From: Taudactylus pleione
Taxonomy: Eukaryota > Chordata > Amphibia > Anura > Myobatrachidae
Assembly: GCA_031769625.1 (NCBI GenBank)
Contig: JAUIMM010000113.1
Coordinates: 17,156,001 to 17,220,000, forward strand
Length of the DNA stretch: 64,000 bases
Direction: 5' to 3'
This document shows positions 21,587 through 34,169 of this stretch, piece by piece. The position numbers and the translations under genes were made by a program. Within the stretch, counting starts at the first letter, position 1, and every line of letters begins with the position of its first letter. The notes under the pieces were generated by a model. It was not told the origin of the DNA. It did not search any database and saw only the letters and a program-made list of their open reading frames with translations.

Positions 21587-24178
21587 CTGGAAACAGTGAA
21601 GGATGTTGGCTTGTAATTACTGTCCCAATATTGAAGTACATTATATCACAATTTTCACCCCAATCTCTCTGCGTGTTGCTGTGATCTATCGTCCACCTGG
21701 GCCATACCAACAATTTCTTGAACAGTTTTCTACCCTGCTCACTTCCTTCTTATGACATCTCCATCATCATGTGATTTTAATATCCCTGTTGATAGTCCAC
21801 ATTCTCCTTGTACCTCCAAACTACTGTCTCTGACCTCCTCTCTCGATCATGAGGATGAACACTGCCTTGATTTTGTATTCACCAGTTTATGCTCAGTTTC
21901 TGAGTTCATTAGCACTGCTTTCTACCTCAGGTCACAACCTTATTACCTGCACACTCTCCCCCATAACATCAAGCTCAGTGTCAGTGAGATCTGCCAAACC
22001 TTCTTAAACCCACAGAAACATTAACATTATTAATTTTCAACAACTATCCACATCTCTGCAACAACTGCTCTCACCAATTTCTACATTAAATTATCCTAAG
22101 ATTGCAGTATTATACCTTAACAATACTTTAGAAATAGCCTTTGATGAAGTGGCTCCAGCTACCTTTCACTTTCCATGCAGACTTAGATGTCAACCATGGC
22201 ACTCTAAAGTAACAAGACACCTACAAAAGCTCCCACATAGAGTAGAATGTGGTGTATATCGCATACTTCAAATGACTTCCACACATATAAGACTATCTAA
22301 CACTCCTATGGAAAGGTTCTGGATACTGCCAAGCAAGCATATTTCCAATCTTTCATCTCTGCTCAAGCTTCTAAATCCCAAACCTAAGTGACTAAATACA
22401 TTCAATAACTACTTACCCCCCGTCCCACACACACACCCAACCCACCAGCTACTATCAATGCACACGGTCTTTTTATCTATTTTAACAGACAAGATTGATA
22501 AAATCAGAAATGAAATGGTATGCTCTTCCTTTGCCAGTAACATGCCTAATTTCTACTATGAACCCTCTGGCACCTCTCTTCATTTGATCCTTCAAAAAAC
22601 AGAAGATGAAGTATCTACACTCTTCTCATATTCCTACTCTACTCTCTCTCTCTCTCTCTCTCTCGTATCTTTCTATAATTATTCAAGCATAAAGCGACTA
22701 CTCCTAATCTAAACAATTAGTTTTGACCCTAACACTGAAAAAAATTACCATTCCAGCTCTCAGCTCTCATGCCACTTTAAGCTACTTGAGAGACATGGCT
22801 ACACCTGCCTCACACACTCACACAACTTATTGGACCCACTTCAGTCAGGCGTTTGTTCCTATCCTGCTTGTCAAATTGCTCTTTCAGTGTTAATTTCTCT
22901 GAATCCACCCCCTTTTCGTTTCCTCTATCAGTTGCAAAATCACAAGGCTCAGTTCTAGCTTCTCTGCTTTTCTCAATCTATACCACGTCTCTTGGAAACT
23001 TATCAGCTCCTTCAGATTTTAGTATCATCTGTATGTAGATGATACTCAAAACTACCTATCCTCCCCAAATTTGTCACCATCTATATTGGTCCGTGTTACT
23101 GAATGTCTTTCTGTTATTTAATCTTGGATGTCATCTCGACACCTCAAACTTAATCTTTCCAAAACAGAATTAATAATATTTCCACCTGCTAATAGTGCTT
23201 ACCAACTGATATCTCTATCACTGTTGATAGTTTAACAATCAACCCTACCCCATAAGCTTGCTGACTTAGTGTCATTCTTGACTCTGAACTGTCCTTTGCT
23301 CCCCGCATTCAGTCTGCTTCCAAATCTTGTTACATACATCTAAATAACATATCCAGAATAAGCCACATCTTACACAATGAATGCATGAATTAAAGTTTTT
23401 ACAGTGTCTTATTTCCCGCATTGATTTTTACAATAGTCTCCTTACTGGTCTTCCCAAAACAGATGTTCATCATCTGTTGATCAACTCTATCAGTCCCTCC
23501 ATTGGGTACTTGTATTATAGTGCATTCAATATAAAATAATTTTACTTACACATAAAGCTATTAACTAAACTACACCAACATATATCTCTTCGCCTATCTC
23601 AAAATATCTTCCAGCTCGATCTCTCAGATCAGCACAAAATCTGTGTCTTTCATCCACACTCATAACCTGTTCCCATTCACAGTTACAGGACTTTTTTTCG
23701 GCCTGCATCCTCACTGGGAGGTCATGCACAATAAGACTAGTCTCCAAACCTTGAAGCGTTCCCTGAAAACTTACCTCTGCAGGCAAGCTTATCAAATTCT
23801 ACAAGCACTCACCACATCCATAAGCTATCCTACCTAATCACATTACCTCTATATAGTCCACACATTACATATTACTTTTTCCTTATTTTCATATCATACC
23901 GACCATAGGCCAACATTCCTCTGTGACTGGATCATACAACCCAACAAGAACCTTTGCAATCTGACTGATGAAATATGCAATATGTAACACTTATCCTTGT
24001 ATATCAATGCCTATTTCAGTATAGATTGTAAGCTTGCAAGCAGGGCCCTCTTACATTTTTGTCTGTCTGTTATTACCCAGTCTTGTTTTATTTCTATTTT
24101 GTTCCCAATTGTAATGCTCAATGGCATATACTGGTGGTATATAAGTAACTGTTAATAATAACAATAATAATAATCTTG
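21587..24178 (+). mobile_element. 5'-truncated LINE, L2/CR1-like, plus strand
   Basis: Collinear with the minus-strand LINE at 9558-12390 but starting further upstream in the endonuclease domain. It ends in a 3' UTR with TTGTAAGCTTGCAAGCAGGG, then TAATAACAATAATAATAAT. It abuts the end of the Helitron at 21586. Confidence 0.87.
21600..23830 (+). pseudogene. LINE ORF2 remnant (endonuclease plus reverse transcriptase)
   Basis: In order: endonuclease blocks VAVIYRPPGPYQQFLEQF (near 21670-21730), then DFNIPVDSPHS (21770-21800) and CLDFVFTSLCSVSEF (21860-21905); a middle region with KIDKIRNEM (22490); RT segments with LLDPLQSG-like sequence near 22830; and the catalytic YVDD at 23032-23043. C-terminal RT blocks follow near 23420-23560. 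The catalytic aspartates look intact, but many stops and frameshifts break the frame. Confidence 0.85.
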
Positions 24179-24445
24179 ATTTTCACACATGATTGTCTGT
24201 GTATCTACCTTTGCAATTTATGGTAAGAAAGGGAGGGAAGGGGGAAGGAAGTCTGAAGAAAATAGAACATAGAAGAAAAGAAATAGATAGACAAAGAAAG
24301 ATAAATTAAACAGGTGGAAATTTGAAACCTTGGCCATACATATAGTAGGTAAATAATCAATCTTGGCAGGACATTGCTAAAATATTTTCATTTAGTGAGA
24401 TGGTGACTAACCTGCACATGGTCTGGTAATTAGAAGGTAAAAACT

Positions 24446-24789
24446 GGAGATGTGCGCCGACCCCATGTTTTGGTTTTAGATCTGGATCATCTTTGTGTTT
24501 TGGTTTTAGTTTTGCAATATCACCCTCAAGTCTTTTGGTTTTGGTTTTGGATCTGTATTTTTTTTTATATACAAAAAAAGCTAAAATGACACAATTTTGA
24601 CTTGTTAGCATGCAATCCAAAACTCAGGTTCAGTTTTTAAATCCGATTTCCGAACTGCTAGAAGATCTGAACTGAGGCTCAGTTCAACACGGTACCCCAA
24701 AGTGATTCTGAACTCGGACTCTCTTCAACTCAGAACCCTTAAATTTGGTTGTTGTTAGTTTTTTGAGAACCGGACCCTCACATCTCTAC
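24446..24789. mobile_element. hAT-derived MITE 1 (GTGTTTTGGTTTT type)
   Basis: It begins GGAGATGTGCGCCGACC and ends ACCCTCACATCTCT. It joins the left ~180 bases and right ~170 bases of the hAT family at 1856-6386 and 13185-17155, without transposase sequence. Members also occur at 29059-29388, 43722-44135 and 45977-46326. Confidence 0.8.
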
Positions 24790-27140
24790 TAAAACATAAT
24801 GATATTAAATGTTTATGTGTATCTATAAATGTTTATTTTTGTTAAGCTTTGCATGGTGCATGGGTTCATGATTTCTCATATGCAGTAAATATGTGAAAAA
24901 AAAATGAGTTTCTTATGTTTGCTACTCCTGCTACAAAGTTTACATTATGTTGAGACACTCTTGAAATACCTTAAAATGATTTATTTTACTATAGTGGAGA
25001 AAAGTGTACTGTCAATATATACCAAAATGAGATAACTGTTTTCCTTCACTCTCAACCATTTCCTCTCTAATGTATATATTTATTACAGTGTTTTCAATTG
25101 ACCACAAGAAACATTTAACTTAAAAACAAATCACAGTACATGCTGTTGAATCACGCTTCCTATCATGTAACTGAAAAGCAAGCATTCTTCTGGTATAAAA
25201 AAAGAATTGAATGAAAAACATTAACATACTAAGAAAGAAAAAATATTTTACAGTTATGTTTGTTTGACAACATTTAGAATATGCAGAATTACATGCTTCC
25301 TAGATGAGCAATTTACCTTTGTACTACTATCATCAGCATTGACTTATCCCTTTGTCACTTGTACTATATTCTAAAAAAAACAGGGAGGATTGAATGAGTG
25401 GAATCCTTGTACTGTTTCCAATCATTTTAAATTTAATAAAAAATTGAGAACATGTGATATTGTAAGTAAGAATCTAGTGTTATTATATACAGGATTGCAT
25501 GTGTTTTACAGTAGGTATAGCTTTCCTAATTTTATTTTTTGCAGGTAATAAATGCCTACATTTTTATATTTTTGTATTTAGAATATAAATAAATAATTAT
25601 TCAATATTTTTGAAATTCTATTTATATAAATAGCAAATAGTACTGTGAGTTTCATTTTCATTCACATATAATTAATACAAAAACTAAATAATTTGTGGAT
25701 TTCTTATAACCATAGATTTTGATTTCCATATGATGATGGATTTATCTTGCAAGATAGCAGTGTGACTTCTTGGATTTAATAACACTTGTCTTTATGCGCT
25801 TTAACACTGTGCATTAAGGTCAGCTTTTCCTAGAAATGAATAGGACAGTTAGCTCCTTCATCTATGTGAATGCTCTTTATTATTAATGTATATTATTACT
25901 TCAAGTTTGTCAAAAAAAAGAGACAGAGGAAAACATTCTGCCTTAATTCAGTCTTGCCAGCAAAATAGAACAGAAAATTATTCAGGGGAAAAATACAATT
26001 TTCTGTCATCTCTGCAATACACTGATAAAGCTAAAGGCTAATATGGTTTGATATTTTTGTCACTCATTTGTCATGTGACCTTTCATGCTATCATTAATAC
26101 TGCTGAAGGAAGGAACAGATACACTAAAATAAGGGTGTGGAGAAGTCAGATTGCTTCTCTAGCAACTAATGGCTAGTCATAGCAATTTATGTTTCCCATT
26201 GGTAAAACCCTGATGGAACAGAAAATTTGTTATTAAAATTTGATATTACTGTCTCTGCACTGCCACAGCACATTTGCAGCTATCATCGATGATGAAAGTA
26301 CTTGGGGTTAATAAACCTAGATTTGAGTTATGATGTTAACATAATGGAACGTGCTTGTTAAACAATTTAAAGTTTTGCCAAATCTCTGTTTTTGATATTT
26401 AATCACATTACATGTCAAACTCATTAAACTAAAGGGACAAGTACAAGGGCATCGACCATTTCTTTTTTCACAAATTAACTCTACTGTATATCATTTCACA
26501 TTGTACTAAATACGTACAGCATATTGCAAAACAATATATTTTAGGAGGTCTGGATATTATGCAGCCACCAATGAATTATTGTTGAGTGTTACACTTGCTG
26601 TACTTTGCATGTTATTTTACTGTACTTAATGTTACCGTATATTACTGTGTACATATTAATTATGTTGTTGAAGTACAACATTTTGATGATTTCTCAGGTA
26701 TATCCTTTATATATACATTGTCATGGTGATTTTGAGTCTACAGTCATTTGACACATCTTATAGATGGAGCAAGTTTATTTTAGAACAACGTTTTTTCAAA
26801 GTCAGTAGGGGGTCATTAGTGACCAGATGGCATAGGGCTAATGAGTGCTACAGCTATTTTTCCTTGTCTAGCTCTTTTGTCTATTGGGCTTGTTTTTACA
26901 CTGTTGCATGCTGATTTCTAAGGCTAGACTGGGTATTTTCAGAATGTTATTTTGTTCTACAGGATGCATGTAAAGGGATTTATTTTTACATGCCAAAGAA
27001 TCTAGTTACCACTCTTCATTGATCTTGAAAAGCATATATTATAATTTGCAATGCATGCAAGATATTTTAATGTGCCACAAGGGGTAGATACAGGACATGT
27101 TTGGAGGATTTGTTTTTATTTAACTTAGTGACACCAAAAG
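24790..27140. other. Non-repetitive AT-rich sequence; possible conserved non-coding DNA
   Basis: No coding region, microsatellite or repeat that recurs in this window was found. The segment about 25850-26400 has evenly mixed composition with short TAAT/ATTA words and no repeat structure, which is how conserved non-coding elements often look. No conservation was tested. Confidence 0.35.
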
Positions 27141-27146
27141 CTATGA

Positions 27147-27300
27147 CTTTGGGCCTGATTCACTACCGTAAGCAACTGCGATTATGCATACAATCGGCCG
27201 ATTGTTGCATACTGTGCATGCAGTGTGTATCAACTCCATTGCATGGGCATACATAATTTATCCACTGTGATGGCTTACGCAGCCTGAGGCCTGATAGCAT
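27147..27300. repeat. MITE fragment with GGGCCTGATTCA end
   Basis: It starts GGGCCTGATTCACTACCGTA and contains a small palindrome around CAATCGGCCGATTG. The end word is shared with the MITEs at 3007, 12395 and 57131. The far end is unclear. Confidence 0.4.
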
Positions 27301-27402
27301 GATGCGTGGAGATTACCATGAACTAGTGCTGCTGCTTCTGCCGTTCATGATTATACTAGTACTACAACATCTACTAAACTGGTGCTCAAGGGCATAGAGA
27401 GT

Positions 27403-27832
27403 CAGTGGTCTCATCATGGGGGTGCACGATGCACCCTGGTGTCACCCCTTGAGGGGGTGACACCAAAATGCTGGCTCCTCCTCAGCAACAGCAGCTGGGT
27501 GTTATAGAGTGACATTCTCCTGCAGCACTCAGGCTCCTGTCACAGAGGAGGAGCTGACAGTGCAGGCACTAGCCTCCTGGAGCAGCCCAGCATCAGCAGA
27601 GGGGGCTCCTTCTCATTAACAGCAGCTGGGTGTTGCAGTGTGACATTCTCCTGCAGCACTTGGCTCCTGTCACAGAGGAAGAGATGACACTGTAGGCATG
27701 GCCTCCGTGGGCATCCCAGCATCACCAGGGGTGCTGGGCATGCCCCCAGAGTGATGCTCTTAGAATTTCCACCACACAGGGTGATATGAAGTGTGCAATA
27801 GGTGTCACCAGACCCAGTGATGCCTCTGTAGT
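27403..27832. repeat. Interspersed repeat containing a dimer of about 130 bp
   Basis: Two direct copies contain CAGCAGCTGGGTGTT, GTGACATTCTCCTGCAGCAC and GGCTCCTGTCACAGAGGA (about 27470-27600 and 27604-27725). The outer parts have GGTGTCACC words in opposing orientation and an end resembling AGAGGCATCACTGGG, so a hAT-type MITE is possible. No target duplication was confirmed. Confidence 0.55.
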
Positions 27833-27849
27833 AGATTTAAGACAGGGCA

Positions 27850-29040
27850 CCTGAAATCAAAACAATATTTCAAAAGAAAATAACATCACCTCTAATAATA
27901 ATGGGAAAGTTTACTGCTGAAAAACATAAAATTGCCAACATGCAATACACCACACACAGTGGCAAGGAAAGGCTCAGGCCTTGGTCTTTATTTGTGAGTG
28001 GTGGTTCTATAACTGCTGTCAGTTAAGCATCTTTTTCGTAACCTTACATGATGATGCAACATCTTCTCACTCAGATTATAGAAGAGGTGTCAAATGTAAA
28101 ACAGGCAATTCAGAAAAAACACTATGGGTGAAAAACAAAATGTGTGTTCAGAAATGTCAAAAATCCCTCTGGGTTGTCTAAGTGTGTCCATGAATGCTAT
28201 ATGTGAGTCTGACATCTCTATACTGTATTCATAGAGAAACATCCTTTCACCATTTCTGCACCCTCTGCAAATGTAGGGATGAGAAGTACAATTAAAGATG
28301 GTGACATAATAGAAATTGAGGATGCTAGTGTGGAAGGGAGGATGTTGATGATGAGGATGATCTTTGTGTAAATCAGCCACCAGTGGCGGCAGTTCTTGTC
28401 ATGATAAAAAAGAAAGCTATTGTTATGCCGAGGCATAAGACAAGAAAAATCACCTTTTGGGTATGGAATTATTTTTACCAAAACCCTGACAACATTTGTG
28501 AAGGCATCTGTACCATTTATGAAGCCAAAGTTAGCAGAGGTAGGGACGTTAACCATCTAGGCACCGCTTCCCTGTTATGTCATTTGCAGCAAGTTCATGC
28601 AACTTATTTAACAAAATTATAATAATTGGTCCAGCAGTCCTGTATCAGCTTCCAGCATTTTGGACCAGCACATGCAATCTCCACCACCAACACCCTCATC
28701 ATCAACCTCTTCATTAATGATCAGAAGTAGTCCTTCCAAAAAATAGTTTTGTGGGGGCCCAAACAAACCAAGGACTTCAGCCACAAAAGTGGCAGTCCCT
28801 GTCACTGAAGTGCTTGGTCTTTTAAACATGTTTGTGCCGCTGCTCTGTTGCTTAGTTTAGTCAGCTAGCCTTTGGACAATATTGGTGGTGAAAAATAACT
28901 GGGAATGACTAGAAATCAATATTAATCAATATTATAGAGGTTAATAAAACAGTAGGAACAAAACAGGCCCAAATTACATGATTTTAGCTATTTTTTATAA
29001 ATTAAAAAACAATTACTCATCCAATACATGTTAGGGTTGT
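27850..29040 (+). mobile_element. hAT remnant, copy C (internally deleted, plus strand)
   Basis: It carries a BED-finger frame at 28383-28622. After a large internal deletion it continues with the 3' region of the same family: GTGGGGGCCCAAACAAACCA at about 28751 matches the complement of the 13765-13785 region of copy B. It also has the TAATAAAACAGTAGGAACAA and ATGATTTTAGCT words found in inverse order at the left ends of copies A and B. Boundaries are approximate. Confidence 0.65.
28383..28622 (+). pseudogene. BED-type zinc finger remnant of a ZBED/hAT transposase
   Basis: The frame includes TRKITFWVWNYF, then NICEGICTIYEAKVSRG and TASLLCHLQQVHATYL. The order aromatic-WxYF, a cysteine pair, then SRG and a closing H...H matches a BED finger, which binds DNA at transposon ends in hAT transposases. 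The C-x4-C spacing (CEGIC) is longer than the usual C-x2-C, so the finger may be damaged. A stop follows at once and no catalytic domain is attached. Confidence 0.7.
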
Positions 29041-29058
29041 TTTGCATATCCAAAACAT

Positions 29059-29388
29059 GGAGATACAAGTACATCTGTAGTTTTTGGTTCAGATTCTAAT
29101 TTATCATTGTGTTTTGGTTTTGGTAAAACCACCCTCAAGTGTTTTGGTTAGGATTTGGATTTAAAATAAAATGATAAAAAATCGATAAAAGCTAAAATTA
29201 TGTTATTTGAACCTGTTTACATGCAATCCAAAACCCGAGTTTGGTTTTTAAATCCGAGTTCCAAACTGACTACAGAACCAACTCGGAACCCCAAAGTGAT
29301 TCTGAACTCAGCCTTGATTTGAAAGGGAACCCCTAAATTTGGGTGTGTTCGTATTTCAGGAAAACCGAACCACACATCTCTACTTAGT
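29059..29388. mobile_element. hAT-derived MITE 2
   Basis: Same family as 24446-24789. It has TGTGTTTTGGTTTTGGTAAA on one side, AAAGCTAAAATTATG and ACATGCAATCCAAAACCCGA in the middle, and an end in ACCGAACCACACATCTCT. It lies directly after hAT copy C. Confidence 0.75.
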
Positions 29389-31214
29389 ACGTCTACCCCT
29401 CTGAATGTTGACATTCAGAATATTTTGACATTCTGGAGTTGAGATTCTGAATGTCAACATAACATACCAGACCCTCTTTTTAAATAATTTAGTAACAATA
29501 GATATGGAATTTAATATCTATATAATAATCCTGGATTATCTGTCTCACAGACTCGGCCATCCCCCCAATGGCTAAAAATGCCGCAAAAGAGATGTGAAAT
29601 ATTTCCAGCCTTGGGAGAAGAGAGACCCTGCAGCCCGCCACAAAATAAGTATAGCAGCAGTCCATGGAAGGGTCTTGTGTGATCAACTATATGCCGGTCC
29701 CAAATAACTACTTAATTATTATTATTTATATTAAAATGTTTATTATTTAATTTATTCTTGCTCAAAAAATCCAAGTAATTTTGAAATAGTTGGAAATAAC
29801 AAATTAAAATATGTTTTCTTAATTGTTGTGCTGTTATGTACCTACTTTTATGCCAAGGTGGCACTGCATTATGATTTGTCAACCAAGAGTGAGGGTTCAA
29901 CTAATGTGCAGAGGATTACCCTGGATTATAGGTATGTCAGGGCATAGTTCATTCATAAAATATATTCACAATGAAATGTGCACCAGTGCAGCACAAAAAT
30001 CTGCCAGAATTAAAATAAAAACTAATGTGCCATAAATAGTATAATGTACTACAACTGGGTGGAGAGGCTGCCAACTTGCAGGATCATTAACTTTGCACAA
30101 GATCAACACATTTCAGAATGTAAGCGGCCTTTAGTTTATTTTGAGCTTAATAGTGACATCAATTATTATTATTTTTAATGGAGCACCATATGCAAAAGGC
30201 ACTGAATCAAAAAGACCGACAGATGGGAACAATTGTGGCGTAGATGAGTTCAAATACTTCAAAGTATTTAATATTTAACATTAGTATATAATAAAGTCTC
30301 AAACACTTACACATAAACTTAGTCTAGTCCATTTTGTAGTGTATTTGTAGAAGATCTCACCTATGATCATATCAATATAAGCAACATTTTAGAAAAATGT
30401 TAATATTTTTTTTAATAATTGAGTGCATTGATCTATCTTTGTTCAATGTCTTCTTGACTTAAGTACAGAATATTTCAGTGCAAAAAGGTGACAATAACGA
30501 AATTACGTAAAAACCTAAATAAATAAAATAAATGTTAATTACACTAAGAAGTTCAGTGTTACAGCCTTAACATATATACAATTTCATAATTAAAAAATTA
30601 ACCTTCTTGCTACCGAAAATAAAATGAAGGACATATTAGAGAATTGCATAAATATTCAATGAAGACATAAAGTTATCAAACAGGTTTACTTAGTTAACAA
30701 ACATAAATGTATTGGAAAGGATCAATATGAAATCTGTCAACAATAAGGCTACTGGACACTTTCACAAGTAACTTGTTAGTGTATGTGGAGTTCCCCTTTA
30801 GGTAATTGCAGTTATCAAGGTCGCTTGGTAAATGTTTAAATTATACAGGTTGTAACATTATCTATGACATATGTACTCAATATATGGAATGGAAAGACAT
30901 CATTGTGGAAATTAATCAAAGGAGTATGAGTTCATTAAAGTCTTGTAATAATTCTATTATCCATTAAGGTTATCAGCATTTTAATCATGTTCGTGTGACA
31001 TTTGTTTTTTTCTAATTTCATAACTTTTGCAGTGGTAGAATGATGGTTGCGACACAACAGATGGAACAACAGTTCTTTAAATTAACAGTGCAAATGAATG
31101 CCTATCGCTTGACAATTTGCCTAAACCGTTCACCTCTAATGTGTTGAACTTCACTAGTTTAACTATTGAGTGACTGGTATTAGAAGCTAGATCAGCTCAG
31201 AGGCACACAATAAT
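29389..31214. other. Unassigned AT-rich sequence
   Basis: A short foldback with TCTGAATGTTGACATTCAGA lies at 29410-29460. Otherwise no gene, RNA or repeat was recognised. Confidence 0.4.
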
Positions 31215-31222
31215 GCTGCACC

Positions 31223-32579
31223 CAGGGCCAGTTCTCCCATTACGCATAGTACGCAGTTGCATAGGGCACCACATAGTGGAGGGCGCCTCAGCTGCATACC
31301 ATGCAGGCCGCGGGCAGTCTGTGTCTCTGTGACACAGCTGCACCACGTGTGTAGCGCTGACCGGATGGAGTTCGGTTAGCACTACACAGCACAAACACAC
31401 AGCCGCTGGCACTGGCAGCTGTCTGTTTACTTTAGCAGCTGATGAGAGTCTGTCAGACTCTCATCGGCTGCTGCTCCCATTGCCGGAGCCGGGCCTCTTC
31501 CGGCTCCCGAGGTGGGTAATGGGAGAGACATCATGACGTCTCTCCCATATTGGAAAGCGTCCCGGCCCGGTAGGACGGACGGAGGATAGCGGCGGCGGGA
31601 CCATGAGCAGGAGTGGGGTTTCAGGTAAGTGTTTTTTTTATTCTTATTATGTCTCTACTGTGGGGTGGTGATTACTACTGGGGCACTACAAGGGGGGGGC
31701 TACTACTGGGGCCACTACAAGGGGGGCTACTACTGGGGGACCTACAAGGGGGGCTACTACTGGGGGCAATACAAGGGGGGATTACTACTGTGGGACCTAC
31801 AAGGGGGGTAATTACTGGGGGTAATACAAGGGGGGATTACTACTGGGGGCACTACAAGGGGGGATTACTACTGGGGGCACTACAAGGGTGGGACTACTAC
31901 TAGGGGCACTACAAGGGGGGACTACTACTGGGGGCACTACAAGGGGGGATTACTACTGGGGGAAATACAAGGGGGGGCCTTCTACTGGGGGCACTACAAG
32001 GGGGAACTATTACTGGGGGCACTACAAGGGGGGATTACTACTGGGGGAACTACAAGAAGGGGATTACTACTGGGGGCAATACATGGGGGGACTTCTACTT
32101 GGGACACTACAAGGGGGGACTACTACTGAGGGCACTACAAGGGGGGCTACTACTGGGGGCACTACAAGAGGTGGCTACTACTGGGGGCACTGAATAGGGG
32201 GGAACCTCCACTGGGGGGGACTATTACAAGGGGGAACTAATACTAGGGGCACTACAAGAGGGGAGACTACTACTGGGGGCACTACAAGGGGGGGCACTTC
32301 TTGGGGCACTGTATAAAGGGCAATACTGGGGGTACTGCATAGAGGGGAACTACAACGGGGGCCACTGTTTAAAGGGCACTGCATAAAGGGTACCAATATT
32401 GGGGGCACTGCATGGGGGGACTACTACTGGGGGCACTAAATAAGGGGCTTACTACTGGGGGTACAAGGGGCACTGCACAGAGGTGACCACTACCGGGGTA
32501 CTGTAAAAGGGGCACTGCATAGGGGGGGTGCCAAAAAATATACTTGCTTACCAAAAAATTTGAGCTTGGGCCAGCCCTG
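31223..32579. mobile_element. Non-autonomous hAT element filled by a 28-bp tandem array
   Basis: The ends are CAGGGCCAGTTC and, read inward from the right, CAGGGCTGGCCC. GCTGCACC is duplicated exactly (31215-31222 and 32580-32587). The left 400 bases are GC-rich with an inverted pair around GATGAGAGTCTGTCAGACTC. The rest is a G-rich tandem array. No transposase was found; the long glycine/tyrosine frame is a product of the array. Confidence 0.92.
31680..32520. repeat. G-rich tandem array, unit about 27-28 bp, about 30 copies
   Basis: The unit is close to CTACTACTGGGGG followed by CACTACAAGGGGGG. Units are nearly uniform from 31700 to 32300 and degrade rightward. Related sequence occurs in reverse orientation inside the hAT element at 55816-56718. 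Confidence 0.95.
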
Positions 32580-32587
32580 GCTGCACC

Positions 32588-33039
32588 TCTAAATATGTAA
32601 AGCTCCATCTTCACCTACTTCACCCCAAAATATGCAAAACAACTTGCTGTAAATATTTACATGTCAATGCATAACGAATGTTTAATGAGGTATGAGATCA
32701 ATCATCAGTCAGAGATAGAGTACTTAAAAAATACAGAATTCTTTGTACTTATTAGACTACTTGTTCATAAGAATTAATTTTTATTCAAAGTTATATTTAG
32801 GGCATTTTATGTTGCTATAAGGAGGAGCTTGTAAGGAGGGTGTCACGGCCAGGGTTTCTTGGCATGGTGCTCACTGGGTATTACCTGTGAGGTCATTGTG
32901 GCGGGAGTGTCTGGCAGCAGTGCTGGTGTTTGGCGAGGGGCATTGGCTGCGCGTGGTTCTGTGCGGGCACATTGTTTCTAGGCCTGGTGAGGTCTGGCGG
33001 TACTTCCGTTCGTTTGGCATGGGCGCCGCCATCTAAGAT
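32588..33039. other. Unassigned sequence with a GC-rich block
   Basis: 32588-32840 is AT-rich and featureless. 32840-33039 is GC-rich, starts TGTCACGGCCAGGG and may be the edge of another repeat. No coding evidence. Confidence 0.35.
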
Positions 33040-33722
33040 GCTGTATATCAGGCAAACAATCATGACAACATGCCACGGGGTTTAAAAAGCTGCTGGATGG
33101 TGGAAGTATGATGATGTATAACAACATACTGTACCCAGTGGAATGCATATGTGCTCCACCCAACGTATGTCATCAGCCTAAAACCGGAAATCCCTACATT
33201 CCACACCAGAGCCTGAGTTCCAAACCAATAAAAAGGAGATAAGCTACTTGATAACAATGAGAGATAATTGCTTACAATAGATTAGACAAGCGAATTGGGC
33301 AATAAAGTAATGGAGCATGTATAGAAACAGCAAACATGGGAAGGTCCAATCATACGGTTAGAAGAAAGCTAACAGACAACCATCTCGAACTTAATAAATC
33401 AAAACAAACAAATCAAAGGGAGAACTATAAAAAAATACAAGAAAACAATAACAACAGCAAAATAATTAATTATAGGAAAATATATATACAGTAAACACAA
33501 ACACTAAATAAACAGTTAAATAATAGCAAATAATAAAAAATAATAGTGTTTAAAATAGAATAAATAGACACAAAAATGTATAACTCTTTAGAAATAAAGA
33601 AATCTAAAAGTGAAAAATCAACAAATATAACAAATATAAAAAATAAAAAATGTATTTAAATATAAATATAATATAAAAAAAAAAATAATACATAATGTAT
33701 ACAAATAAAAGGAATATTAAGA

Positions 33723-33759
<37 letters not shown>

Positions 33760-34169
33760 CAATAAACAAAAAGTATAATTAGTGCACCCACAAAAAGTGA
33801 GAAAGAGATAGATAATGGAAACCAAAGCTCATAGTGATTAAATCACAAGTGAAACCCAATACAACTGTGCACAGTATGCAGTAGAACCGATAACAAAAGT
33901 TATTTAAAAAACACTAGAAATGAAATAAATAGAAAAAAAAATCACTTATGCAGTGTGCAAATAGTGCAACAGAAATAGTGACAAAAAAAAGAGAACACCA
34001 CCAAGGGAGCCAGAGATAAACAATATGGAGTGAGATCAATAAAGTGAAATAGATTGAAATCAATAAAGTGAACAAGTCAATAAAATGAACAAGTATAAAA
34101 AAAAGTAACTAAAATGGCTGGAGGAAAAAGAAGATCCATCAAAATAATGTGTTGCAATAAAGTTCTTTA

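Noticed and set aside
31613..32193. Long open frames rich in Gly, Tyr and Trp on the plus strand
   Set aside because: They are translations of the 27-28-bp tandem array; the repeat stays open in more than one frame and shows no domain.
32842..33039. GC-rich block starting TGTCACGGCC considered as an LTR
   Set aside because: No matching second LTR, primer-binding site or terminal CA found.
33604..33825. Hydrophobic Tyr/Phe-rich open frame
   Set aside because: Produced by an A/T-rich tract with (AAT)n in the PLE-1 3' region.
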